From contig JBNLDC010000002.1 in assembly GCA_050304135.1 (NCBI GenBank), forward strand, positions 55,180 to 119,179: a stretch of 64,000 bases of DNA, given 5' to 3'. The position numbers were made by a program, and so were the translations under genes. This document shows positions 17,061 to 26,279 of the stretch, piece by piece. Numbering within the stretch: position 1 is the first letter of the stretch; each line of letters starts with the position of its first letter. Source of the DNA: JAFGNB01 sp050304135. Lineage in GTDB: Bacteria > Fibrobacterota > Chitinivibrionia > Chitinivibrionales > Chitinispirillaceae. The notes below the pieces were generated by a model. The model saw only the letters and a program-made list of their open reading frames with translations, did not search any database and was not told the origin of the DNA.

Positions 17061-17756
17061 ATGAAAAATTGTATCCGATTGTTTTCCATGTTGTCTCTGT
17101 CTGCAGGAATGCTGGGGTCGGTTTCCGCAGATGATATGGAAACCGTTAAGCAGGTTTTTGAAAAATGCGGTATCACCGAAGCTGATCCCGCATCTGTTGT
17201 CATTATTGAAGAGGGGAGTGTGGTCTCGCTTGACCTTAACAACAAAGAGATCACCCAGGACGGCATATCGTTTCTTCCTCCCGAGATCGGAATGCTTTCG
17301 AATCTCCGGGTGCTGAGCTGCAGCGGTAACATCATCGACAGTCTGCCCGTCGAAATCGGCAACCTTTCCAATCTGAAAAAACTCGACTGCAGCAGCAACC
17401 GTATTACCATGCTTCCTGCTGCGATTGGCAATCTTACAAAACTGACCCATCTGGATATGCGGCATAACCGGCTGGCGATTCTTCCTCCGGAGATCGGGAA
17501 CTGTAAGAGCCTGGTACTGCTCCAGCTTTGGGGCAACAAGCTTACCAGTATAGACGAAGCGGTGGTCCGTCTGCCTGCGCTCAAGGAACTCTATCTCAAG
17601 GATAACCGGTTGACTGCACTGCCCAAATCGATCGTAAAGCTTGATCTGGGGTATCTTGATGTTATGGGAAACAAGCTCTGCGATCTGCCTCCCGAGGTCG
17701 ACAAATGGATACGCAAGAGAGATGCAAGGTATCGGGAGCTGCAGAAGTGCTGGTGA
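17061..17756 (+). CDS. secreted leucine-rich repeat protein
   Basis: A 231-residue protein with a signal peptide (to about residue 24, LGSVSA). About six 23-residue leucine-rich repeats of the LPxEIGNLxxLxxLxxxxNxL type follow between residues ~55 and 205, e.g. SLPVEIGNLSNLKKLDCSSN. This repeat type forms a curved solenoid that binds proteins. The end (DKWIRKRDARYRELQKCW) is basic. The start has GAGGGAG upstream. The FAD-oxidase gene begins four bases after the stop, so they may share a transcript. The target is unknown. Confidence 0.85.
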   Translation: MKNCIRLFSMLSLSAGMLGSVSADDMETVKQVFEKCGITEADPASVVIIEEGSVVSLDLNNKEITQDGISFLPPEIGMLSNLRVLSCSGNIIDSLPVEIGNLSNLKKLDCSSNRITMLPAAIGNLTKLTHLDMRHNRLAILPPEIGNCKSLVLLQLWGNKLTSIDEAVVRLPALKELYLKDNRLTALPKSIVKLDLGYLDVMGNKLCDLPPEVDKWIRKRDARYRELQKCW

Positions 17757-17760
17757 ACGA

Positions 17761-19299
17761 ATGAAAAAAATTCATGGTGCGGGAGTGGTACGGGAATCCC
17801 TTCCCGACCTGCTCTACGATGAATCCCGTTGTGAAGGCGGTACTCCAGAAACCGTCTGCTATCCGGAGACTGCTGATGATTTACGCGAAATTATTACCGA
17901 AGCCCGTTCGCGGCATCAAACAATTACTTTTATTGGTGCACAGACCGGTACCACCGGTGGCGCCGTACCGATTGAAGGGTGCTGTGCGATCGCATTTTCT
18001 GCGATGAAACGGATTCATGCCGTACAGAAGGAGCCGGGAATGCAGCCGGTGCTGTTCTGTGATCCGGGAGTGACGCTTGCCGAGGTTGAGCGGTTTCTTG
18101 CTGCGCCGGGCGATTGGCATGATCCGGTTAAAGGCGCCGGTCTGCTTGAGGCCGGCAAGTGGAGTTATATGCCGGATCCCACCGAAATGACGGCGCAACT
18201 TGGTGGAACGGTTGCAACCAACGCTTCCGGTGCCCGGTCATTCCGCTATGGGTCGACCCGTGATCACATCGCCTCTCTTGACGTACTCCTCTCCAACGGT
18301 GCTTCCGCAACGCTTGAACGACTGATTCCGGGAGGACTGTGGGACCGGACCATTACCACCGATGACGGAGCCGTTATTATCGTTCCTGAACTGCCGTACC
18401 GCAGTCTTTCGATTAAAAATGCCGCAGGCTATTATAATACTCCTGAAATGAGTGCGGTGGACTTGTTTATCGGCTCTGAAGGAACTCTCGGAGCGATCTC
18501 ACGTATCGGTATTTTCCTTCAGCGCCGGCAGGAGATTGTTGCCGGTCTGAGTTTTTTCCCTTCCACCGATGCGGCGTTTGATTTTGCTGATTTCCTGCGG
18601 GTGCTACCCGAGGTGGCGGCGATAGAATTTTTTGATGACGGTTCCCTGATGCTTATTGACCGGTATCGGGACCGGTTGTCGGAACCGTTACCACCATTTA
18701 CCGAAAGTGCTCGTGCAGCGATTTACTGGGAGTACACTGAAACAGGTGATAACCCTTTTGAAGACGTGATGGAGGTGTGGGAAAAAGAGCTCATCTCCTG
18801 CGGATCATCATTCGAAGAGACCTGGAGCGGGTTTGACGAAAACGAGCGTACACGACTCCGTCATTTCCGTCATGCCCTTCCGGAAATGATCAACAGCATT
18901 ATCGCCCAAAATAAACAGCGTTGTCCGACTATTCGCAAAGTGGGAACCGATAGTGCTCTTCCTGCAGCACTATTCCGGCAGGCGTTTCTTGAATCGATCA
19001 CGATGCTCAGGGAGTGTGCCATTCCCTTTGCCGTTTTCGGTCACCTCGGCAATTACCATCTTCACGTCAATCTGCTGCCTGCCACTGCCGGGGAGCTTGA
19101 CCGGTCGCTTGAACTGTATGGGAAACTGATGGCAGTCGCCATTGAAGGTGGTGGTACCGTAAGCGCTGAGCATGGAATAGGCAAAATCAAAAAAGAGTAT
19201 CTCGCCCGGATGTATGGTCCCGGGGGAATTGCAGGTATGCAACGTGTCAAGGCTGCGCTTGATCCCGACGGGCTTTTCAATCCGGGTAATCTCTTCTGA
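17761..19299 (+). CDS. FAD-binding oxidase, GlcD / D-lactate dehydrogenase family
   Basis: A 512-residue flavoprotein of the vanillyl-alcohol-oxidase fold. The FAD-binding (PCMH-type) domain spans ~25-235, with TFIGAQTGTTGGAVP as the pyrophosphate loop and TEMTAQLGGTVATNASGARSFRYG as the second FAD block. FIGSEGTLGAISRIGI follows. The C-terminal substrate domain has FAVFGHLGNYHLHVN and AEHGIGKIKKEYLARM, and ends in ALDPDGLFNPGNLF. These are features of glycolate oxidase GlcD, D-lactate and D-2-hydroxyacid dehydrogenases; the exact 2-hydroxyacid is not determined. No iron-sulfur partner (GlcF type) is adjacent. The ATG at 17761 follows the LRR gene by four bases. Confidence 0.88.
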   Translation: MKKIHGAGVVRESLPDLLYDESRCEGGTPETVCYPETADDLREIITEARSRHQTITFIGAQTGTTGGAVPIEGCCAIAFSAMKRIHAVQKEPGMQPVLFCDPGVTLAEVERFLAAPGDWHDPVKGAGLLEAGKWSYMPDPTEMTAQLGGTVATNASGARSFRYGSTRDHIASLDVLLSNGASATLERLIPGGLWDRTITTDDGAVIIVPELPYRSLSIKNAAGYYNTPEMSAVDLFIGSEGTLGAISRIGIFLQRRQEIVAGLSFFPSTDAAFDFADFLRVLPEVAAIEFFDDGSLMLIDRYRDRLSEPLPPFTESARAAIYWEYTETGDNPFEDVMEVWEKELISCGSSFEETWSGFDENERTRLRHFRHALPEMINSIIAQNKQRCPTIRKVGTDSALPAALFRQAFLESITMLRECAIPFAVFGHLGNYHLHVNLLPATAGELDRSLELYGKLMAVAIEGGGTVSAEHGIGKIKKEYLARMYGPGGIAGMQRVKAALDPDGLFNPGNLF

Positions 19300-19351
19300 A
19301 CGTTTGCTGCTGGCGTAGTTCCCGATTACCGCTTACTTTACTGCGTTCTGT

Positions 19352-20248
19352 TTATCCGCCGGTGGTCACGGTAAAATGTTCCTTACGAAACAGATCTGCA
19401 AACTGTTCGATACGATTTTCAGGAACCAGTGCGATCTGTTCGTACGGCTGCCATTGCCGATTGAGATACCGGTATTTCATTGCGGCTGTGTTGTGAAACG
19501 GCAGCAGGTTGATCTCCTCGATCGCGTTGCGAAACGGCAGGCAGCGGGCAAGTATGGAGTGCATGGCCTCCGGGGTATCATTCCAGTCCGGAATCACCGG
19601 TATCCGAATCCGGACCCGTACCCTTCCGCAGATCCGGGAAAGGTTATCGAACACCGTATCGGGATGCACCTCGGGTCGGCTGGCGTGCTTGATATCCGCA
19701 AGAAACAGATCGGTATACGGAAGTACACTTTCGATGGCATCCGCAGCTACGGCCAGACAACTGTCAACAGCCGTACTGATTTTCCTCTCGCGACAGCTCT
19801 GAAGTACTTCCCGGAGAACGTCGGGGTACAGGAGCGGTTCTCCGCCGCTGAAAGTTACGCCGCCGCCTGAGGTTGTGTAATACACCGCATCTTTGAGCAG
19901 TTCATTCAGCAGCTCGCCGGGGGAAAAGGGAAGTCCGGCGGGAGTGAGCGCGTTTGTAGGGCAAACTTTACAACAGGCAAAACAGGCGGTGCAGTTGCCG
20001 TGGTCAACAATATATTCGCGCGTGATATCGATTGCATCGAAATCGCATACCCCGGCACAGGCACCGCAGTGAATGCAGAGACGTCGATCGTACAGCAGCT
20101 CCGGTTCTCGACGTTGTGTTTCGGGGTTGTGGCACCAGGGACACTGAAGCGGACATCCTTTAAAGAACACAACGGTTCGAAGGCCGGGGCCGTCAACCGT
20201 GGAGCCGCGGATAATCCGGGTAATCGGGGCAATGAGCCGCATGGTCAT
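19352..20248 (-). CDS. glycyl-radical enzyme activating protein (radical SAM, PflA family)
   Basis: A 298-residue radical SAM enzyme that would install a glycyl radical on a partner enzyme. The cluster motif CxxxCxxC is at residues 32-39 (KGCPLQCPWCH). Two ferredoxin-like [4Fe-4S] motifs follow (CIHCGACAGVC and CTACFACCKVC), as in activases of the choline-lyase, benzylsuccinate and glycerol-dehydratase groups but not in short PflA. GGGVTFSGGEPLL is the SAM-binding GGE loop. The start at 20248 has AGGTGG nine bases upstream. No glycyl-radical enzyme is encoded in this window, so the partner is unknown. Confidence 0.88.
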   Translation of the reverse strand: MTMRLIAPITRIIRGSTVDGPGLRTVVFFKGCPLQCPWCHNPETQRREPELLYDRRLCIHCGACAGVCDFDAIDITREYIVDHGNCTACFACCKVCPTNALTPAGLPFSPGELLNELLKDAVYYTTSGGGVTFSGGEPLLYPDVLREVLQSCRERKISTAVDSCLAVAADAIESVLPYTDLFLADIKHASRPEVHPDTVFDNLSRICGRVRVRIRIPVIPDWNDTPEAMHSILARCLPFRNAIEEINLLPFHNTAAMKYRYLNRQWQPYEQIALVPENRIEQFADLFRKEHFTVTTGG

Positions 20249-20636
20249 GTTTAGTTTCCACCTGCGAGTCCGGGATGCAATGCTACCTTTACGATTGCCC
20301 TCGTCGGGCATATACTGTTGGCTGATAGTTTCACAAACATAAAATACTAACTATATTTCACTACCGGGTATTCTGGAATGATTTTCCCGAAATGTGGTAA
20401 CTGGGGCAGCTGGGGAGGCTGTTTCGCGGATGAACTTGATCTTGATTGTAAAATTGATGTTGAGCGGCAAGCATCGCAGCGGTATCTCCCGGGAGGGCAA
20501 TCCGGGTTCGTGGTTGTAATAATTCACCCATGGGTGTAGTATTATTAAGGAAGGCGATTTGCACGTCACGTGTGTAAAACTTGCTTAAAAACAGTTCTGT
20601 ATATATCTTTTTCAATAGCTTACGGCAATCAAACTT
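20249..20636. other. divergent 388-base gap
   Basis: The gap separates the activase gene from the integrase-like gene. Apart from the candidate promoter at 20581-20609 I see no repeat or gene; short frames on both strands have no ribosome binding sites. Confidence 0.45.
20581..20609 (+). promoter_or_regulatory. candidate sigma-70 promoter for the integrase-like / PP-loop gene pair
   Basis: TTGCTT and TATCTT are separated by 17 bases, 28 bases upstream of the ATG at 20637. The match is moderate (four of six in each half), and AT-rich sequence around it allows other registers. Confidence 0.4.
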
Positions 20637-21227
20637 ATGAAAATGCAAACATTTCGAAAACCACATCAGTGGCTGAACTTCTGGCTCGAGAAATATACCG
20701 ATGTTCTGTCGACCCTGAAATACAGTGCAGATCAGCGCAAACAGTGCTGGTCGATTCTCAAACTGTTTCTGGAGAAGCTGCCGGGAAACCCCCGTAACAT
20801 CTCACTCGAAGCCGTTGAAAAATTTATCGCGGAGGCACCGGAGGAACGGGCACTCCCGGTGACCATTTTTTATCAGAAGATTGCACCTTCCAAACCGCAT
20901 ATCGAAATGCTGAAAAAATATGACCGGCCTGCTGCTTCAAACGGTACGGGCAGTGCGGGGAACCCTCAGGAACAGTTCAACGAATTGCTTTCCTCAAGAA
21001 ATTTCAGCCCGCGGACCGTAAAAAATTATACCTCAAGCCTCGCGCAATTTCTCAAATGGTCAGAAGAAAACAAGGCTGCAGCTTCTCTGGAAACTATTGA
21101 AACCTACTGTACCTATCTTGCTCAGGAGAAAAAACTCGCGCCGCGCACGGTTGCTCTTCACAGCGCGGCCCTTAAACTCTACTGCAAATTGATCGTTGCT
21201 CCGGGAGCAGCCGAAACGGACGTATGA
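20637..21227 (+). CDS. tyrosine-recombinase N-terminal (SAM-like) domain protein without catalytic domain
   Basis: A 196-residue protein. Residues ~108-190 (FNELLSSRNFSPRTVKNYTSSLAQFLKWSEE, then LAPRTVALHSAALKLYCKLI) match the core-binding SAM-like domain that precedes the catalytic domain of tyrosine recombinases. Residues ~10-75 look like a second, more diverged copy of the same fold, with a linker rich in Ala, Ser and Gly around 95-105. The catalytic R...HxxR...Y region is absent. This is not an obvious break: the stop codon overlaps the start of the next gene (ATGA), and that gene is a PP-loop ATPase, not a recombinase. It may be a DNA- or RNA-binding partner of that enzyme; this is inference. 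Confidence 0.75.
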   Translation: MKMQTFRKPHQWLNFWLEKYTDVLSTLKYSADQRKQCWSILKLFLEKLPGNPRNISLEAVEKFIAEAPEERALPVTIFYQKIAPSKPHIEMLKKYDRPAASNGTGSAGNPQEQFNELLSSRNFSPRTVKNYTSSLAQFLKWSEENKAAASLETIETYCTYLAQEKKLAPRTVALHSAALKLYCKLIVAPGAAETDV

Positions 21228-22225
21228 CCACCCGGTACGACGGACTTCTCATGTTCAGCGGCGGACTCGACAGTACTATTGCCGCTCATCTTCTAAAAAA
21301 TCAGGGTCTTTCTCTTCTTGGTATTCATTTTGTTCTGCCGTTCTATTCCGGCATCGGCAGGGAACACCGCCAGATGCAGTCATTCGCCGATGCACTCGGG
21401 TTACCCCTGCGAATTATCGAAGAGGGTGAGGAATTCTTCACGATGGTCCGTTCGCCAAAGTTCGGATTCGGCAAGAGTGCCAACCCCTGTCTTGACTGCC
21501 GCATACACCGGCTAGAGAAGGCCCGGAAAATAATGGAGGAGGTTGGTGGTGCCTCGTTCATTGCGACCGGAGAGGTGATCGGTCAGCGACCGAAATCACA
21601 GCGGCTCGAATGTCTCCATCTGATTGAACGGCGCACCGGACTGGAAGGACGATTGCTCCGACCGCTCTGCGCGCAGCATCTTGATCCGACTCTCCCCGAG
21701 ACGGAAGGGGTGGTCAACAGGGAACAACTGTTTGGTTGGACCGGACGCTCCCGCCATCCGCAGCTTGCCTATGCCCGTGAGCACGGACTGCAGCATACTT
21801 CTCCGGCCGGGGGGTGTCTGCTTACCATGGTCCCTTCGGGGAAACGGTATCTGCAACTGGTGGAACGGTACCCGGATTTCGACCTTACTGATTTTAAATT
21901 AATCGCATACGGCAGGCATTTTCTGCTTAACGACCATTGCCGGATGGTGATTGCCCGCGACGACGCGGAGAATGTACCGATTGAAAAAATCGTCGGTGAA
22001 AATGATCTCTGTTTTGATCTTGTCGATACCCCCGGACCGATGGGTGTCGGCAGAGGAAAATTTACGGAAGAGGATGTTGCCACCGCGGCCGCAATGGTAG
22101 CGCGTTACTCGCGTGCACGTTCCGAACCTCAGGTTCGGGTGAAAGTGTTCCGGCGCAGCGGTGGTGAACAGATCGTCACGGTTAAGCCCGCCAATCCGGC
22201 ATCATGCGAAGCGTGCAGGGTGTAG
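21224..22225 (+). CDS. PP-loop ATPase, TrmU/ThiI-like tRNA thiolase with NFACT-R_2-like C-terminal domain
   Basis: A 333-residue enzyme of the adenine-nucleotide alpha-hydrolase fold. The PP-loop SGGLDS is at residues 12-17. NPCLDCRIHRLEKARKIME and FIATGEVIGQRPKSQ match the tRNA 2-/4-thiouridine synthetase group; CLDC offers candidate catalytic cysteines, and AGGCLLT holds another. Residues ~235-300 (HCRMVIARDDAENVPIEKI, then DTPGPMGVGRGKF) resemble the NFACT-R_2 RNA-binding domain seen fused to such enzymes. It probably modifies tRNA with sulfur, but the position is not known. The start overlaps the integrase-like gene by four bases, so the two are probably co-translated. Confidence 0.75.
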   Translation: MTTRYDGLLMFSGGLDSTIAAHLLKNQGLSLLGIHFVLPFYSGIGREHRQMQSFADALGLPLRIIEEGEEFFTMVRSPKFGFGKSANPCLDCRIHRLEKARKIMEEVGGASFIATGEVIGQRPKSQRLECLHLIERRTGLEGRLLRPLCAQHLDPTLPETEGVVNREQLFGWTGRSRHPQLAYAREHGLQHTSPAGGCLLTMVPSGKRYLQLVERYPDFDLTDFKLIAYGRHFLLNDHCRMVIARDDAENVPIEKIVGENDLCFDLVDTPGPMGVGRGKFTEEDVATAAAMVARYSRARSEPQVRVKVFRRSGGEQIVTVKPANPASCEACRV

Positions 22226-22275
22226 TAGGGGTTCAGCATTCAGTATAGTGCCGTCGTCCTGCAGAAAACAACCCG

Positions 22276-24870
22276 CTATCCCCGTCGCTGCTCCCATTTG
22301 ATTTCCGGAATTTTCTTTATATTTATCAGGAAATAGTACCCCGGATTGAGCCGTTCGGGCCTCCACTGAAACTTCATATTCCAGCATTCAAGATCGCAGG
22401 CAATATTGATGCTGTTCTGAACCCACTGATCCGACTGAAAATTATAGGTGCTGCTCCACTGAAACGACCAGTTTCTCGTGATATTGCAGCCGGCACTGCT
22501 GCTGAGGCTGTACCGTTTTTCGGGCACGAACAGTTCCGTGGGCGATGTGCGGGATATCGAGAAAGAATAGGAGGGGGTGAGGGAAATATTCCATCCAGTG
22601 TTATCCGCATTCGCGTAGTTCACGTCGTCGCGGGGATGCAGCGAGTCGAGAACAAGAAAATCACCACCCCAGAAATTTCCTTTTGCCGATAGTGTACCGA
22701 TACTTAGATTGAGGTTGAACCTGTTCAGGATGGGGGTATGCAGAGCATCGTTCTGATCGTACATCCAGAAGTTTGCCCCCGATGTCACACGGATGTTTTT
22801 AAATCCCGTGGAGGCATTTGCTGAGACGTCACCCAGCTTCCGGGTTTCCGCCTCGAAATTATAACTGGTGGAGGCGTCGACCGCCAGTATCGAGAATTTG
22901 TTTTCGACCGGCTTTTCTCCTGGTTTCGCTTCCTTGACGGTTTTTCCGTCGAACTGGTTTCTGAGACTTATGCCGAGCTGCTGACTGCGTTTGTGACCCC
23001 GGTCGTAGGAAATGCCGACGTCATAAAACTCTTTATCAAGGATCTCTTTTTCGGGAGTAAAGGTATAGGAAAGACTCGGGGAAAATGTATGCCGGAGTCC
23101 AGCAAAGTTGAAAAGTTTTATCGGGAACATGCCGTAGAGATTGGTTGACATTGAAACTCCGGCATTCCAGGTGGGAACATAGGCGATAGCCGTCGGGTGT
23201 TCCTTGTGGACCTCGGTAATGGTCCGGCGTTGCTTCCGTACCATAATACTCTCCGGTTCGGCGAACGTATTCCGGGTTATGGTATCATAATCAATAAGCG
23301 TGTAATCTCCGTATCGCGTGTCGGTAAAGGGGCGGGTGAGTACGTAACTTACCGTGTCATTCAAGGTGTCAATGCGCAGGATCGCGGTATCCTTATACCC
23401 GCGGAACACGGCGAGTCCTGCGTTGAAATTCGGACTTACTGAAATGTATTTGAACAGTTTCTGTGGAGCACTGAGGTTGAACGAATTGCTCATACCGGGG
23501 TGAAATTCCTCCTTGATGGAATCATTGGACGAACCGGTATGTTTCATAAGCCCCCGGGCACTGTACCCCCAGTAGATATTGTTGAACCAGCGGAGGCTGT
23601 CGTTGCCGTTTTCTTTATCCTGCGGAATAAGGGGACGGCTCGGCAGGTTGAAGGTGAGCTCCGGCAGGTTCTCGTTGATGATGCTGGTGCGGAGGTCATG
23701 ACGGCGATTCCAGCTGAGGTTGACGGATCCGTTGATGGGCTCGATCTGCTGCGAAAGGGCAAGATTGGCTTTGAGGCTCTGTTCCCGAAGTTCACTGCTG
23801 TCTTCTGAAAACTGCTTGAAGAAATCATTCGCCGAAACAAGATTACCGGAACCGGACAGACGTGTTTTACCGTCGGGGGTGATGTTCTGGTTATGAGAGT
23901 AATTCACTGCCCACTTCTGCTGCGAATTGGCGAAGTCGGAATTCAGGGTATACCGGGTGGAAATTGAACCGTTCATCCGGTATTTGAGGTTGTAGCTGCT
24001 GGCGGCGTTGGCTATGAACTCCTTGAACTCGTAAACACGCGCTGTGAGGGTGAGATCGACATAATCATTCGGTGCGAAATAATACCCCAGATTGTCAAGA
24101 TACCCGCCGCCATTGGGATGCCCTCCCCAGACCGGGGTAAGAAAACCGCTGCGGCGTTTGCGTTCGATGGGAAAAATGAAAAACGGCAATGCGGCCACCG
24201 GGGCCTCGCCGATATTGAACACCACCGGACGACTGATGATCTTTTCGTTGGGCACCATTTTTATGTGCCGTCCGTAAAAACAGAAGTGTGGAGTGTCAAC
24301 AACCGCGCAGGTGGTGTAATCACCGGCATCAACGTACAATTCGTTTTTGTCGCTTTTGACGATACGCTGACCGTTGAAGTAGGCGTCGCTCAGGTGGGTG
24401 CTCGCATGGTTTACCCGGCCACGTCGTGTTTTGATATTGTAGACCATGCTGTCGCCAACGGTGGTATCACCGCTTTCAATGAGCTGCGGCATACCGGAGG
24501 CTGCAAATATGTCCTTATCGATAAGATAAACGATCGTATCGGCATAGAGAACGATCTTCTGATATTCAATGTGCGCGTTGCCACTCAGCTGGAGTTTTTT
24601 ACCTTCCGCATCATAATCGATAAAATCAGCTTCGTATCGAACGGTGTCGGTGAACTCTTTCTGCTTTTTGCCTGATTTTTTCGCCTTTTTACGCTTTGCA
24701 GCGATTGAATCAGCCATGACTGTGGTATCAGAAGAAGAAAGTGAGTCGGCGGGTTTATTGGCGACAAGTACGGTGGAGTCGGTGCCGTCAGGGGCGGACC
24801 ACCCGTGGAGTGCACCGATCGACATCAAAACGGTGCAGAGGTAAAGTATGTTTCTCCGCGCCCCTGTCAC
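22276..24870 (-). CDS. lptD: LPS-assembly protein LptD-like (OstA family)
   Basis: An 864-residue outer-membrane protein. It has an N-terminal signal peptide and a low-complexity Lys/Ser-rich linker (~35-72). An OstA/LptA-like jelly-roll follows (~75-230), with repeats such as ADFIDYDAEGKKLQLSGNAHIEYQKIVLYADTI in shorter pieces. The rest is a large beta-barrel including FPIERKRRSGFLTPVWG, a hallmark of LptD, with alternating strands to the end. LptD places lipopolysaccharide in the outer leaflet. It starts at GTG, one base after the ndk stop, so ndk-lptD are probably co-transcribed. Family assignment is firm; the substrate in this phylum is assumed. Confidence 0.85.
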   Translation of the reverse strand: MTGARRNILYLCTVLMSIGALHGWSAPDGTDSTVLVANKPADSLSSSDTTVMADSIAAKRKKAKKSGKKQKEFTDTVRYEADFIDYDAEGKKLQLSGNAHIEYQKIVLYADTIVYLIDKDIFAASGMPQLIESGDTTVGDSMVYNIKTRRGRVNHASTHLSDAYFNGQRIVKSDKNELYVDAGDYTTCAVVDTPHFCFYGRHIKMVPNEKIISRPVVFNIGEAPVAALPFFIFPIERKRRSGFLTPVWGGHPNGGGYLDNLGYYFAPNDYVDLTLTARVYEFKEFIANAASSYNLKYRMNGSISTRYTLNSDFANSQQKWAVNYSHNQNITPDGKTRLSGSGNLVSANDFFKQFSEDSSELREQSLKANLALSQQIEPINGSVNLSWNRRHDLRTSIINENLPELTFNLPSRPLIPQDKENGNDSLRWFNNIYWGYSARGLMKHTGSSNDSIKEEFHPGMSNSFNLSAPQKLFKYISVSPNFNAGLAVFRGYKDTAILRIDTLNDTVSYVLTRPFTDTRYGDYTLIDYDTITRNTFAEPESIMVRKQRRTITEVHKEHPTAIAYVPTWNAGVSMSTNLYGMFPIKLFNFAGLRHTFSPSLSYTFTPEKEILDKEFYDVGISYDRGHKRSQQLGISLRNQFDGKTVKEAKPGEKPVENKFSILAVDASTSYNFEAETRKLGDVSANASTGFKNIRVTSGANFWMYDQNDALHTPILNRFNLNLSIGTLSAKGNFWGGDFLVLDSLHPRDDVNYANADNTGWNISLTPSYSFSISRTSPTELFVPEKRYSLSSSAGCNITRNWSFQWSSTYNFQSDQWVQNSINIACDLECWNMKFQWRPERLNPGYYFLINIKKIPEIKWEQRRG

Positions 24871-24871
24871 C

Positions 24872-25327
24872 TCAACGGCCGCTTTCTTCCTGAGAAAAGG
24901 AGAGGTGCGACTGGTCGAGTCCGGAAAAGAAGAAGGCTATTTCGGTAATTGCCGCGTCGGTTGAATCACTGCCGTGTGTGGCATTATGGCGGGTGTCGGT
25001 ACCGAAACTGCGACGGATACTGCCCTCGGGGGCGTTCTGCGGATCGGTAGGGCCCATAAGGGTTCGCCAGGTTTCAATGGCGCGCTCTCCCTCGAGTACC
25101 AATACTACCGAAGGTCCTCCCGACATAAACTCAACCAGTCCGTCAAAGAATGACTTCCCTGTATGAACCGCATAGAATTTCCGGGCCTCACCAGCGGTGA
25201 GGTGCACCATTTTCATTGCGCGGATGCAGAGGCCGTTGCTTTCGATAAGTGAAATAATCTTTCCGATGACCATCCGCTCAACCGCATCAGGTTTGATGAT
25301 TGCAAGGGTTTTTTCACTATGTGCCAC
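24872..25327 (-). CDS. ndk: nucleoside diphosphate kinase
   Basis: A 151-residue enzyme that moves the gamma-phosphate from ATP to other nucleoside diphosphates through a phosphohistidine. It has EKTLAIIKPDAV at the start, RSFGTDTRHNATHGSDS with the catalytic His118, and normal length with a slightly long C-terminal tail. An upstream ATG at 25342 is in frame, but it lacks a binding site. The GTG at 25327 follows AGGAG by seven bases and gives the usual family start, so GTG is chosen. It lies directly upstream of lptD. Confidence 0.95.
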   Translation of the reverse strand: MAHSEKTLAIIKPDAVERMVIGKIISLIESNGLCIRAMKMVHLTAGEARKFYAVHTGKSFFDGLVEFMSGGPSVVLVLEGERAIETWRTLMGPTDPQNAPEGSIRRSFGTDTRHNATHGSDSTDAAITEIAFFFSGLDQSHLSFSQEESGR

Positions 25328-25520
25328 GTGTCCACTCCTCATATGAATGAAGTATGAAGGTTCCGGTGTAGAAAAGTATATTAAAACGGAATCGATACCT
25401 GATCGGACTATTGTTTTGCATCAACCAATATTTCCGGTTCCAGACCGTAAAATATACGTTGCGGATGCCTCTTCAGGGGCGATCTTGAACGGTTAACCAA
25501 TTACTACGGGAGCATATTGC

Positions 25521-26273
25521 GTGAAACAGATACCACTACCGGTTGTTTGTGCTGTTGTACTGATCGCCGGAGCGATAGGCAGTTTCTGTCTGGCGGCAAC
25601 CGATACAGCCACCGGTAATCCGGCAAAAGTGATTGCGCAGAGCAGCGACTCTACCGCCGCGCAGGAAAGTCCGGCTGTCGGTGAAGGAACGGTCGCACCG
25701 GCGTATGCACTCTGTACACTCACTGTTGCCACGGTTCCCGAAGGCGTGACCGTCACTCTCGATGGAACCAGGTTCGGTCAGACCCCCCTTGTCATTTCGA
25801 ATATTGATACCGGATCGCACGTACTCCTGCTGCAGAAGGTCGGTTATTACCAGAAGCGGGTTGCCTTTTCGCTGCCGGCAGCAGGTGCATCATCACTAAA
25901 TTTTGAACTGAGCGCCCCGGGACGTCTTGAAATCAGCACGGTACCTCCGGGTGCGGCAGTTGCCATCAATGGAGCCGATCGGGGAGCAACTCCGTATAGT
26001 GATTCATTGCTCAAACCGGGAACCTACCGGGTCAGATTGTCAAAAGAACAATGTGTACCGGTTGAGAAAACGATTGAAATTTCCAGTGGGGCAACCGTTA
26101 CAATTATTGATACCCTGCTAACTGCACTTCCCGAAAGTCGCGATTCTTCCGATTCCACTGCTGTGGTGGCGGAACCGCGAAAGAAAAAAGGAAAGTTTTT
26201 TACCGTCGGGATGGTTGCCGGTGTTTTCAGTGTATTTCTCCTGATTCTCGCCATTTTTGAAACGAGGGAGTAG
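25521..26273 (+). CDS. PEGA-domain membrane protein
   Basis: A 250-residue protein starting at GTG with GGGAG upstream. It has a signal peptide (to about residue 25), a Ser/Thr/Ala-rich linker, and then two PEGA domains: one at ~64-128 (VATVPEGVTVTLDGTRFGQTP) and one at ~132-200 (ISTVPPGAAVAINGADRGATP). A C-terminal membrane helix (VGMVAGVFSVFLLILAIF) follows. PEGA domains are short beta-sandwiches found in surface and signalling proteins. It is followed six bases later by an FGE-like gene, so the two probably form an operon. Confidence 0.82.
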   Translation: MKQIPLPVVCAVVLIAGAIGSFCLAATDTATGNPAKVIAQSSDSTAAQESPAVGEGTVAPAYALCTLTVATVPEGVTVTLDGTRFGQTPLVISNIDTGSHVLLLQKVGYYQKRVAFSLPAAGASSLNFELSAPGRLEISTVPPGAAVAINGADRGATPYSDSLLKPGTYRVRLSKEQCVPVEKTIEISSGATVTIIDTLLTALPESRDSSDSTAVVAEPRKKKGKFFTVGMVAGVFSVFLLILAIFETRE

Positions 26274-26279
26274 TAACGG

